Below are positions 25,943 through 35,500 of a stretch of DNA of 64,000 nt, piece after piece. A program made the position numbers and the translations under genes. This DNA is from Agriterribacter humi (GTDB lineage Bacteria > Bacteroidota > Bacteroidia > Chitinophagales > Chitinophagaceae), in the NCBI RefSeq assembly GCF_009192765.1, contig NZ_VOHQ01000001.1, positions 310,001-374,000 of the forward strand. Reading direction: 5' to 3'. How positions within the stretch are numbered: the first letter of the stretch is position 1; every line of letters begins with the position of its first letter. Below the pieces are notes generated by a model, which was not told the DNA's origin, did not search any database, and saw only the letters and a program-made list of their open reading frames with translations.

Positions 25943-28666
25943 ATGAGACGATTCTGTCATATTTTTTTATTGTCTTGTATAACCTGCATCAGCAATTTTA
26001 GTTATGCGGGTCCTGGTAATATCGCTCCGCTGGCAAAAGTTACAGCAAGTACTATTGCCAGTGAAACGTATGCTGCACAACATGTAACTGACGGCTGGAT
26101 AGGTGTAGACGGCAAGGGTGAATGGGCTTGTGAAGGAGTATCCACCGATTGGGGCTATATCCGGCTGCCATGGATACAATTAGAATGGGAACAAACACAG
26201 CTTATTAATAAAGTAGTATTATACGATCGTCCTTCGTTAAAGGAAAATATTGCCGGAGGTAAACTAATGTTCAGCGACAGCAGTATATTATGGGTAAACC
26301 AGATACCTTCCGATGGAAGCGGCATTTCGATTTCGTTTACGGCCCGCAGGGTGAAGTGGGTTAAGTTTGTGGTAACGGATGCCACAGGACGAGATATAGG
26401 GTTTTCCGAAATAGAAGTATTTCCTTCTCCTGAACAGGCACAGGATTATGTTTCGTGGGTAGACCCTTATATTGAAACCAATCGTGGAAGATATTTCTTT
26501 TTTATTACCGGGAGCCTTCCATTTGGAATGGCCAGTTCAGCGCCCCTAACACGCAACAAAAACCAATTTGGCGGAGGCTATAACTACAACGAAAAAGAAA
26601 TCCTGGGTTTTGAACAAATTCATGCATGGATGATGTCCGGGATAGAGATTATGCCCGCTTCTGAACATGAAAATCCCGCAGAAGGTCAACAAGGCTGGAA
26701 ATCTGCGTTTAGTCACGATGACGAGATCGTGCAGCCGGGTTATCACCGGGTGATGCTTCAGAATAATAAGATATGGGTAGAGCAGACAGCCACAGAAAGA
26801 GTGAATTATTACAGGTTTCGCTATACAAAAAAAACCGCAGGAAGGATCATTATTAACCTGTCTGGTCATGTGTCCAACAGTACCATGGCTGATGCAAAAA
26901 TTACCCGCATCAGTGATACCGCGATAGAAGGATCTTTCAGTTCCATAAAAAGATACTGGGGCGGTCCAAAGGATGTACGCATATTTTTTGTTATCCGGTT
27001 CGATAAGCCCTTTACATCGCTTGATGCATGGCAGGGCAATGAAACAATAAAAAATATCAATCACGCAAGCGGCGATAGCCTGACCCTGGCCGCTGCATAC
27101 AACTTTAACAAAGGAGATGAGCTACAAATGAAAATCGGGCTTTCCTATACCACAATAGAAAATGCCCGGAATAACCTGCAGCAGGAATGCAGCACCTGGG
27201 ACTTTGCTAACGTAAAAGAACAGGCACAGCATACCTGGAACCAATGGCTTGGGCGTATAGACGTACAGGGAGGCAGCCGGGAACAGAAAATTAAATTTTA
27301 TACCGATCTGTGGCATGTATTACTGGGCAGACAAAAAATCAGTGATTTATCGGGTGATTATCCCGATCGCACTACCGGTAAAAGAGAAGGCAATTTTACA
27401 GATGCCGTTTTTAAAATAAAAACGGTTCCCAAAGATGCTTCAGGTAAACCAATGTTCAGCATGTATAACTCCGATGCGTGGTGGCTTACCCAGTGGAACC
27501 TGAATATACTCTGGGGTTTGGCATGGCCGGAAATGATGGATGAGCTATCGTCTTCTATGATTGAATATGCGAACAATGGTTACCTGTTACCGCGCGGGCC
27601 ATCCGGCGGCGGGTATTCATATATCATGACGGGTTGCCCTGCCTCTAATCTCATCGTAAGTACATACATGAAAGGGTTATTAACCAAAACAAATGTGAAG
27701 CACGCGTATGAAGTAGTGAAGCGAAATCACCTGCCGGGCGGTATGCTCGGCAGCCGTGAAGACATCAATTTTTATACCCGCAACGGATGGTGGCCGGATA
27801 ACGCAGGTATCACCATTGAAGCCGCTTTCCAGGATTGGGGCATCGCTCAGATGGCGGCTAAACTGGGCAGGAAGAAAGACTATACCTTCTTTAATAAAAG
27901 ATCCAAAGGCTGGGAGTTGTGTTTTGATACAACACAAAAATTATTATTTCCTAAAAATAAACAGGGCACTTTCATACATAAAAATGCGCTGAGTGGCAGT
28001 GGCTGGATAGAAGCGAATGCCTGGCAGGCAACATGGGGAGTGTCGCACGCTATTCCTGAACTGGTAACCCGGATGGGAGGATCGGACAGCTTTTGCAATA
28101 AACTGAACTATGCATTTGAACAATCGCAGGCGAATGACTTTGTATATGGTTATACCAGTGGTTACGTTAGTTATGCCAATCAGCCGGGATGTTCCAACGC
28201 ACATGTATTCAGCTATGGCGGCAGGCCCTGGCTTACCCAATACTGGGTTCGAAGAGTGAAAGAGCAGGCGTATGGCGGCGTAACGCCAGACCAGGGTTAT
28301 GGCGGGCACGATGAAGACCAGGGACAAATGGGCGGCGTAAGCGCCCTGATGGCAATTGGCTTGTTCGACATTATGGGCAACCAGGCACAGCAGCCGGTGT
28401 ATGAGATTACTTCACCGGTTTTTGATGAAGTAACTATTCAATTAGATAGAAAATATTACAAGGGTGAAAAGTTTGTGATTAAAACCTATAACAATAGTGC
28501 TCAGCATTGTTATATACAGTCCGCGAAGTTGAATGATCAAACATTGAATAATTTCTGGTTCAGCCATGATACCTTTACCAAAGGCGGGATACTTGAATTG
28601 TGGATGGGCGATAAACCCAACAAACAATGGGGAACAGCGGCGCTGCCTCCTGCATGTATACCTTAA
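25943..28666 (+). CDS. GH92 glycosidase with N-terminal discoidin-like domain, secreted
   Basis: The product has 907 residues. A signal peptide (MRRFCHIFLLSCITCISNFS) is followed by a galactose-binding/F5-8C-like domain (about 25-165: NIAPLAKVTASTIAS, then IGFSEIEVFPSPEQ). GH92 begins at WVDPYIETNRGRYFFF. The catalytic-type segments are GITIEAAFQDW (Glu, near 617) and GYGGHDEDQGQMGG (near 790). The conserved His block reads QIHAWMMSG, differing from HEW in the other two GH92 proteins of this locus. A calcium-dependent exo-alpha-mannosidase is expected; its linkage preference is unknown. The ROK kinase start lies 20 bp after its stop. Confidence 0.9.
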   Translation: MRRFCHIFLLSCITCISNFSYAGPGNIAPLAKVTASTIASETYAAQHVTDGWIGVDGKGEWACEGVSTDWGYIRLPWIQLEWEQTQLINKVVLYDRPSLKENIAGGKLMFSDSSILWVNQIPSDGSGISISFTARRVKWVKFVVTDATGRDIGFSEIEVFPSPEQAQDYVSWVDPYIETNRGRYFFFITGSLPFGMASSAPLTRNKNQFGGGYNYNEKEILGFEQIHAWMMSGIEIMPASEHENPAEGQQGWKSAFSHDDEIVQPGYHRVMLQNNKIWVEQTATERVNYYRFRYTKKTAGRIIINLSGHVSNSTMADAKITRISDTAIEGSFSSIKRYWGGPKDVRIFFVIRFDKPFTSLDAWQGNETIKNINHASGDSLTLAAAYNFNKGDELQMKIGLSYTTIENARNNLQQECSTWDFANVKEQAQHTWNQWLGRIDVQGGSREQKIKFYTDLWHVLLGRQKISDLSGDYPDRTTGKREGNFTDAVFKIKTVPKDASGKPMFSMYNSDAWWLTQWNLNILWGLAWPEMMDELSSSMIEYANNGYLLPRGPSGGGYSYIMTGCPASNLIVSTYMKGLLTKTNVKHAYEVVKRNHLPGGMLGSREDINFYTRNGWWPDNAGITIEAAFQDWGIAQMAAKLGRKKDYTFFNKRSKGWELCFDTTQKLLFPKNKQGTFIHKNALSGSGWIEANAWQATWGVSHAIPELVTRMGGSDSFCNKLNYAFEQSQANDFVYGYTSGYVSYANQPGCSNAHVFSYGGRPWLTQYWVRRVKEQAYGGVTPDQGYGGHDEDQGQMGGVSALMAIGLFDIMGNQAQQPVYEITSPVFDEVTIQLDRKYYKGEKFVIKTYNNSAQHCYIQSAKLNDQTLNNFWFSHDTFTKGGILELWMGDKPNKQWGTAALPPACIP

Positions 28667-28686
28667 AAGCAAATCAACAAAAAGCG

Positions 28687-29547
28687 ATGGACAATTTGGT
28701 TATAGGAGTTGATATTGGCGGCACGCATATTACAGCGTGTATGGTTAATACAGATACCGGACAAATTATTGAGGGCGCCTGCGTGCGGGGAGAAATAGAT
28801 CCTTTGCAAAATAAGGAGCATGTCATCCGCTCATGGGCCAAAACCATAACCGCCTGTGCCAAAGCGCATGGAAGCAGCATTGACCGCATGGGTATTGCCA
28901 TGCCCGGTCCTTTTGATTATGAAAAAGGCATCAGCCTTATTACCGGTTTGCATAAATACGAATGCCTGTATGGTTTGAATGTAAAGCAATTGCTGGCTGC
29001 TGAACTGGGCATAGCTTCTAACAGCATCCGTATGATGAATGATGCCACGGCTTACCTGGCAGGTGAATTGAAAGCAGGTGCGGGGAAAGACTGTAATCAT
29101 GTTGCCGGCATTACGCTGGGAACAGGATTGGGTTCGGCAATGTATGAGAATGGCTTTTTCCACGAGGGAGATCTCTGGTGCTTCCCTTTTCGTGAGAGCA
29201 GGGCCGAAGAATTCTTAAGCTCAAGGTGGTTTGTATCAGAATATGCAAAAAGAAAAAAAGAAAAAGTTACCGGGGTAAAAGCACTGGCTTCTATGGCCAA
29301 TGATGATGTGGCTGCCAGGAAATTGTTTGAAGAATTTGGTTATACATTAGGTGAAGTATTGAAAGACCGCTTTTTTGATCATTTCCCCGAAAGAATTATT
29401 ATTGGCGGAAACATCGCCAAAGCCCTGGATCTATTTAAACCCTATTGCGAAGAAGTGCTCCGGCAACATATGTTTTCCTGTATGCTGGTGCCTGCCCAAT
29501 TGGGAGAAAATGCTGCGCTCATTGGGGCTGCATATTTGTGGGAATAA
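28687..29547 (+). CDS. ROK family sugar kinase-like protein lacking the zinc motif
   Basis: The product has 286 residues from the ATG at 28687, which gives the family start MDNLVIGVDIGGTHITACM with its phosphate-binding DIGGTH loop. Further ROK features are MMNDATAYLAGE (catalytic Asp, near 119) and ITLGTGLGSAMYENG (about 145). The zinc-binding CxCGxxGCxE signature that normally follows is absent; that stretch reads EGDLWCFPFRESRAEEFL. It probably phosphorylates a hexose (mannose or glucose) in the cytoplasm, feeding the isomerase. It is co-directional with GH92, 20 bp downstream. Confidence 0.82.
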   Translation: MDNLVIGVDIGGTHITACMVNTDTGQIIEGACVRGEIDPLQNKEHVIRSWAKTITACAKAHGSSIDRMGIAMPGPFDYEKGISLITGLHKYECLYGLNVKQLLAAELGIASNSIRMMNDATAYLAGELKAGAGKDCNHVAGITLGTGLGSAMYENGFFHEGDLWCFPFRESRAEEFLSSRWFVSEYAKRKKEKVTGVKALASMANDDVAARKLFEEFGYTLGEVLKDRFFDHFPERIIIGGNIAKALDLFKPYCEEVLRQHMFSCMLVPAQLGENAALIGAAYLWE

Positions 29548-29575
29548 AAAAATCTCTCTGCTGATTTCTGATGCC

Positions 29576-29595
29576 CTGGTTCGTGTCACGACCAG
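29576..29595. repeat. REP-like palindrome, family A copy 1
   Basis: CTGGTTCGTGTCACGACCAG forms a 9-bp stem with one bulged T and is preceded by ATGCC. Three related units preceded by the same kind of ATG(C/T)C text lie at 30541-30563, 30585-30608 and 31124-31145. Confidence 0.6.
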
Positions 29596-29661
29596 CTTCA
29601 AATGAATTGGAAGCCGAAGCTAACCGCTGTGCCGTTTCTTAAAAAATAAAATCAATAATTT

Positions 29662-30483
29662 ATGAATGATACTTCGGCTAAAGTTTCTTCGTCTGATTTG
29701 CCGGGAGAAACTGCTACTCATTATGATCAATTTTTCGGTCCCTTATTCTTTGAACCATATGCCATAGAAGTTGCAAAACGAATTGACCCCGCCCTGGTAT
29801 CTATTGTGCTGGAAATTGCTGCCGGAACAGGCCGCGTTACCCGCCATATCCGGGAACGTATTCCACCCCCGGCAAAATTAATCGCTTCAGATATTAGCGG
29901 GGATATGTTGGCCGTAGCCAAAAAGAAATTAAGCCATCATGATATTGACTGGCAAAATATAGATGCCCAACAACTTCCTTTTAGCGATAATGGTATAGAC
30001 CTGGTTGTTTGTTGTTTCGGATATATGTTTGTTCCTGATAAGCCGAAGGCATTTGCAGAGGTATATCGGGTTCTAAAACCGGGCGGCCTATTTTTATTTA
30101 CCACCTGGGATAAGCTGGAGAATAACGCTGCGTCCTATTCTTCCAGATCTATAGCACAGGAATATTTGGAAGGGCCCTTGCCTGAATCATATAATCTTTC
30201 GACCTCGATGAGTGATGAAGCTGCCATAACACCATTATTACAGGATGCCGGGTTTGCAAAAATATCAATTGAAAAAGTAAAGCTTTTTTCCGTCAGCCCA
30301 ACCGCAAAAGAAGCTGCTTATGGTCTTGTAGAGGGGGGACTTATTTATGAGGAGATCAAAAAGCGTAATCCTGCCTGGATAGATGAGATAAAAATTAAGG
30401 TGGAAAAAGAACTTGCTGAAAAATTCGGAGCTGCTCCCATGATCGCTCCAATGAGTGCTGTAATCATTCAGGCGTGGAAATAA
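29662..30483 (+). CDS. Class I SAM-dependent methyltransferase
   Basis: The product has 273 residues, a Methyltransf_11/25-type enzyme. Motif I is VLEIAAGTGRVTRHI (about 49-63) with the SAM-binding glycine loop; motif II is ASDISGDMLAVAKKKL. NIDAQQLPFSDNGIDLVVCC and the post-motif YRVLKPGGLFLFTTWD complete the Rossmann fold. The small-molecule substrate cannot be read from sequence. It is soluble, with no signal peptide. Its flanking palindromic repeats suggest a mobile-element-prone site inside the glycan locus, and a metabolic link to that locus is not evident. Confidence 0.88.
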   Translation: MNDTSAKVSSSDLPGETATHYDQFFGPLFFEPYAIEVAKRIDPALVSIVLEIAAGTGRVTRHIRERIPPPAKLIASDISGDMLAVAKKKLSHHDIDWQNIDAQQLPFSDNGIDLVVCCFGYMFVPDKPKAFAEVYRVLKPGGLFLFTTWDKLENNAASYSSRSIAQEYLEGPLPESYNLSTSMSDEAAITPLLQDAGFAKISIEKVKLFSVSPTAKEAAYGLVEGGLIYEEIKKRNPAWIDEIKIKVEKELAEKFGAAPMIAPMSAVIIQAWK

Positions 30484-30540
30484 TGGAAACACGGACACGG
30501 CAGAACTTCGTTGGGGCAGAAGGCAATCATTCCCAATGCC

Positions 30541-30608
30541 CTGGTTCGTGAGGCACGAACCGGGGCGGGATGTTTTCGGATGTCCTGGTACACGTCACCA
30601 CGTACCAG
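30541..30608. repeat. REP-like palindromes, family A copies 2 and 3
   Basis: CTGGTTCGTG-AGG-CACGAACCGG (30541-30563) has a 10-bp stem with one wobble. A second unit from CTGGTACACG (30585) to GTACCAG (30608) is an imperfect version. Both follow ATG(C/T)C and precede the transposase fragment. Confidence 0.6.
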
Positions 30609-30620
30609 TATGGTATTCCT

Positions 30621-30848
30621 TCAAAACATATCCACAATATTATTCAAAAATCCAAAATCATCAATGCCCGTTTCATAATATTTTGCTGATGAATAATAGT
30701 ACTTAACAGGATCATCCGTTAATTGCCAGTGTTCTGCCAAAGGATTGTCGTGAATGTATTGTAGTTTCTGAATAGCTGTATTCTTTTGTGTGAGGTTTAA
30801 ACGCCAACGGATCCCGCTGCCAAAATTTATAATTTTTATTAGCCGCAT
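30621..30848 (-). pseudogene. C-terminal fragment of a REP-associated tyrosine transposase (Y1/IS200-like)
   Basis: A 75-residue frame ends at 30621. Its core KLQYIHDNPLAEHWQLTDDP, followed by YYYSSAKYYETG, matches the conserved C-terminal region of Y1 HUH transposases (YIHxNP...YxYSS). The HUH motif and catalytic tyrosine region are missing upstream, where the frame stops and non-coding repeats begin. The gene is therefore a decayed RAYT. Flanking palindromes are of the type these enzymes mobilise. Confidence 0.75.
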
Positions 30849-30902
30849 TTACTGAAAAGGAAGGCAAAAACAAAGAGTCATTATATATAAGAAGATTTTG
30901 TT

Positions 30903-31109
30903 CGACCCTTTCAGGGTCGTAATGCTTTTATCGTGTAGTTATAAACGTTCAGACCCTTTTAGGGTCAATACAAGTCCTTATACGTAAATCGGTCGGCACC
31001 CGCCGCAGAAGGGATCAGACCGCTATTGGAATAAAGGCCTTTCCTGTCCTGAAAGGATACAAGATTTATAACAAGAAGAGAAAAGTTTAAAGCGACTCCT
31101 TTGGAGTCG
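30903..31109. repeat. Cluster of short palindromes, family B
   Basis: The units are CGACCCT-TTC-AGGGTCG (30903-30919), GACCCT-TTT-AGGGTC (30952-30966), a looser CCTTTC-N7-GAAAGG (31038-31056) and CGACTCC-TTT-GGAGTCG (31093-31109). Three share a CGAC-YCY-TTY-RGR-GTCG plan. The stretch 30849-31267 has no credible gene. Confidence 0.6.
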
Positions 31110-31123
31110 AATTTTCAGATGCC

Positions 31124-31145
31124 CTGGTACGTGTCTCCACCATAG
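31124..31145. repeat. REP-like palindrome, family A copy 4 (degenerate)
   Basis: CTGGTACGTG-TCTC-CACCATAG keeps the left arm of the family A units at 29576 and 30541, but its right arm has decayed. It is also preceded by ATGCC. Confidence 0.45.
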
Positions 31146-31267
31146 CCGTCAACTTAGTGCTTAATTTCCGCCGTGTGAAGTCTCCCAACTTCGCGCCTGC
31201 TATGTTCTCCGGAGGTTTATATCTCCACACATAAAGCTCATAGATCGCTAATGAGGCCAAATGCACG

Positions 31268-32557
31268 TTACTTCGCCTTTTCAAACATCACAATAGCAGT
31301 GTACAAAACACCTGCTTCTCCTCTGAAAGTTCCCGACCCCCGTGGTTTGTTATCAACAGAATACCATTCATAAAAACCATTGTTGTCTTTTACCCGCTTA
31401 ACCATTGGCAATACCTGCTCATACGCTTTTTTTACAAATCCGTATCTGATCAACTGCTGTATCATCCGGCCACCAAACCAGGTCCAGTCGCCACCATTCT
31501 GATAACTGTAAACAGGATTCATAATTTTATTTGCGAAATAACCTTCGGGGTATGGCGGATACAACGTAAGCCCAATAGATGGCGCCCCGGCCTGTTTCAC
31601 CCTTTTGATCATCTCGTCTAATGAAATCTTTACTTCTTTCTTACTTAACAATCCGGCTTCTATCGCAATAGCAGTACCTCCAAAATAATAGATTTCATCT
31701 TCATCAAACGTTGCAGGAAAAGGAGAACCTTTTAAATAAATATGGGGAATAAATTTCTGCCTGTTTTTATCCCAAAGGTATTTCCTGCTGTTTTGAGCAA
31801 TATTGTTTTTTATGGTCTGCCATTTTTGCCTGGTTGCAGGAACCATTTCCATTAAATTATTCAATGCTATTATAAACATGGCATTATCATAAATGTCAAT
31901 AGCAGGATGTGTGTTTTCATCCAGGTCAACGCCCCACCCATGTTCCGGCTGCACATCACCCCAGTCGGCTGTAGTTGCCCCGGTAATAAGACCGTATTGC
32001 TGGTTGAATTTGTTGTTCATCAAAAAATTCATGCTGTATTCAAGCCGTTCCGCAACCGTTTTGCTGCCTATCTTTTCATCTAAGATAGTCCGGTCGCCCG
32101 TTAGTTGCACATATTTGTAAACCGCCTGAATCAGTGAACTCTCCTGGTCGGTTTCTACCGTATTTTTATGACCGGCGTATCGTGGTTCCAGCGGTGAATA
32201 GATAAAGTCATATTCAACTTCGCCCACTTTTTTAACCGGGGTAAACCCATCAATAATATTTCCATCTTCTCCCTGCATTCTTAAAAAAACCAGCAGGTTT
32301 TCTTTCAGTACTTCTTTCTCATACACCTGTGCAGCCAGTTCAATAAACGTATTGTAATCCCTGATCCAAACCTCACGGTAACCATCACCGGCATTAAACC
32401 CGGTTTTCATTACTTCCAGGGCTTTGGCTTTTACAAAATTAAAATATTCATTGCTTTTTATTTTTTCAGCCAATGCCTTATCTATATGCTTGTTTTCCTG
32501 CGCTGAAGTTGCTACGCTGATCATTAGCAACATCAACAGTAAATAGTTTCTTTTCAT
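31268..32557 (-). CDS. Secreted six-hairpin glycoside hydrolase (amylo-alpha-1,6-glucosidase-like)
   Basis: The product has 429 residues. A signal peptide (MKRNYLLLMLLMISVATSAQ) leads into an (alpha/alpha)6-barrel. Blocks include GDGYREVWIRDYNTFIELA (about 58-76), ETDQESSLIQAVYKYVQLTG (about 134), ATTADWGDVQPEHGWG (about 193) and YDNAMFIIALNNL (about 222), with acidic residues suited to catalysis in WIRD and ADWGD. It resembles the glycogen-debranching GDE_C group of six-hairpin enzymes, but no CAZy family can be fixed. It lies 3 bp after the upstream GH92 gene, so the two are co-transcribed and probably act on the same glycan. Confidence 0.75.
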   Translation of the reverse strand: MKRNYLLLMLLMISVATSAQENKHIDKALAEKIKSNEYFNFVKAKALEVMKTGFNAGDGYREVWIRDYNTFIELAAQVYEKEVLKENLLVFLRMQGEDGNIIDGFTPVKKVGEVEYDFIYSPLEPRYAGHKNTVETDQESSLIQAVYKYVQLTGDRTILDEKIGSKTVAERLEYSMNFLMNNKFNQQYGLITGATTADWGDVQPEHGWGVDLDENTHPAIDIYDNAMFIIALNNLMEMVPATRQKWQTIKNNIAQNSRKYLWDKNRQKFIPHIYLKGSPFPATFDEDEIYYFGGTAIAIEAGLLSKKEVKISLDEMIKRVKQAGAPSIGLTLYPPYPEGYFANKIMNPVYSYQNGGDWTWFGGRMIQQLIRYGFVKKAYEQVLPMVKRVKDNNGFYEWYSVDNKPRGSGTFRGEAGVLYTAIVMFEKAK

Positions 32558-32560
32558 TTT

Positions 32561-35500
32561 TTATTTCTGTTTATTATCAATTCCCCATTTCTTATTAGGC
32601 GTTGCTCCCATTTGCAGTATTAAAGATCCACCTTTTAACAATTCAGAAGCAGGGAATTTAAACGATTTCAATGCCTTTCCGTTCAGCACCGCGCTTTGAA
32701 CGTACATATTCCTGCGGGATGCTCCTTTGGCTTCTATTACAAATTTTTTACCCCGGCCAAATCTGTTATCTAAGTCAATTTCTATCTTTTCAAAAAGCGG
32801 ACTGCCGATTTCATATACCGGGTTCGCATTGCATCCCCCATCAGTTTGGAACAATCCCAACGCGGCCATTACAAACCAGGCGCTCATCTGCCCCTGGTCT
32901 TCATCACCCAGATAAGCATTTCCAATACCGTATCCATAATACCGTTCCAAAATAGAACGGCTCCATTTTTGTGTTGACCAGGGCTTTCCCGCCCAATTGA
33001 ACAGGAATGCAAAATGCGTAGACTGCTGATTTCCCTGCACCACCGGGTAATCCCAGTACTGGTCATTCATTCCATTGTAGCGCCACGGTTCGCTTGCTTC
33101 AAATCCCCATTCTAACCTGTCAATAAATTTCTGCTTCCCTATAAGATTCACTAATGCAGGCACATCCTGGGGCACAAAAAAAGTTAGCTGCCACGCATTG
33201 CCCTCAACATATTCCTCATTGGCTCCGCTACGAAAAGGATTAAAATCGGGCGCCCATTTTCCATCGCTCAATTTCATGTGACAGTAACCATCTTCGTCTA
33301 TGGTGTTTTTCCACCAATAACCACGGTCATTAAACTTTGCATACAGCTCCTTTTGTCCTAATGATTTAGCCAACTGCCCTACTGTCCAATCGTCATAAGA
33401 ATATTCCATTGTATTAGAAAAACGGCCTTTATCGGAAGGAACATATTTATGTTTCATGTATTCCGTTAAATCGCGGTTGCCTGCAAAACCGGTATATATT
33501 TTCTTCGCAGGTATTGTTTGCATATTAACTGCCGCCTCTAATAGTTTTGAAGCATTAAAGTTTCGTATACCCATCTGGTAAGCGCCAACCATCATCGGTA
33601 TTTCATGTTCCCCCACCATTACGGGAATATAATTCATGCCTGCCGGGCCTTTTGCTAATCGCCCATAGGCATCATACATGGCGAGTTGAGAATTTACCCA
33701 GCGATTGCTCCACTCGGGTGTTATTAAATTCCACATTTGATTCAGGTTCCAGAATGTATTCCAAAATGCATCACAGCCCAAAGCCACATCATCCGGACTT
33801 TTTAATTGCTGTATTTTACCATCTGTTCCTTTCCATTGTCCATTGATATCGCTCCAGGTATTGCGGCTGCAAATTGACCGGTACATTGAATTATAAAAGC
33901 GTACTTTTTCCTGCCTGTTCGTTGTTGTAATGTTAACCCGGTTAAAAATATCGTTCCATTCATGGGACTGGTGCTGTCTCACCGCTTCAAAATCCCATCC
34001 GAAAGGCATTGTTATTTCTGTTTTTAAATTTAATCCGGCGTTGTTAATACTCACCAATGAAATGCCCGATCGTATTTGTACAACCGGGTTTGCCTTTGCA
34101 TCAAACTGAAGGAAAAAGCCTGCATTTTTTATATCTTTCGCAAGGAAATGATCTCCATAACTAACACTGTCATTCGTCCACCCACCGATGGATTGAAAAG
34201 GTTTATCAAATTCTAAAACAAAATGAACAGTGTAGTCCTGATCGGCATCTGTACTCCAAACATTGGGTGAAAACTGGTGCGCAAAACCTTCGATCCTGTA
34301 ATCACTGATCTTGCGAACACTGATCTCCTTTAACTGATAATCATATTCAGACGGAATGTGTAAATCCACAAGAATACGTGAACTATCCCTGTTGGCGGGA
34401 AAAGTAAACCGCATAAATCCGCAACGTGTAGTAGCGGTAAGTTCCGCTTTGATGTCATAATCTTTAAGCTGTACTTTGTAATATCCAACAGGCGCTTCTT
34501 CAGTGCTTTTATCAATAGCCGATCTATAGCCCGAACCAGGCAGCAGTTCATCGCCAATGGTTGTTTTTAATGTGCCATTGGATGCAAAAATACCTAAGCC
34601 TCCCATCGTCCATTCATGTATGTGGCTGAAAGTGCCGATGCTTTCATACGATGGCTGATAACCTGCCTGCCATCCTGCATTCTGATTGTCGGGACTTAAT
34701 TTAACCATACTAAAGGGCATCCACGGTCCCGGTGCAATCATCCATCGCGAGTGCCCGGTTCCTATACGGGTATCCACATAATCGGCCGGTGTTTGCAATT
34801 TTTGGGCAGAACGTTCCACTACACCTTCTTCCACTAACTTTCCATCTGCCAGTATCCTGTATTTACTTTGCTGTGCTGTTTCAACCGCGGGCATTGGCGC
34901 TTCAAATTCATAATTGCCTTTTTCCAACTGCTCTTTAAATATTGTTTGTCCATCCAGTTCAACGTTTAAACCAGGCAGACCCTGCAGGTGTTCGATATTA
35001 ACCAAAAGCGGCTGCACTTTTTTACCTTCCTGTAATAATTCATAGTTTGCCGCTTTTACATTTCGCACAAAACATTTACCGGGTTTTTCAATCTTTAACA
35101 GGTCGCCTTCCAAACGGATGTCATCAAACATTATCCAGGATCCCTGCAATACTTCTATAGTAATACAGTTGCCTCCTTTTTTTATTACCCCGCTTTCAAC
35201 CGGAATTTCAATTGTTTTATGTGTTGCATGCTTACCATTACCGGTTATAGAAAGTGTATCTATATAAGGCTCGTTTAATGAGGGAGACTTTTGTGTGCTC
35301 GGATCATATCCCGTTGCAGTTAGTTGTTGTTTTACAGATTGATTATTGATGGATATTTTGATGAGCGGAAGAAATTTCTTTGCATAATCTGCGAGCTCAA
35401 TAATAAGTGTATAGGTTCCCTTCCCGGGTACATCTTCTACGCCAAATAAAATATTAACCTCGTTGGTACGCCAACCGGAAGTTGGCCAGGTGCCGCCCCA

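Noticed and set aside
31087-31284. 65-aa minus-strand ORF (VWRYKPPENIAGAKLGDFTR)
   Set aside because: It overlaps palindromic repeats and the 3' end of the six-hairpin gene. It resembles translated repeat DNA rather than a protein family.
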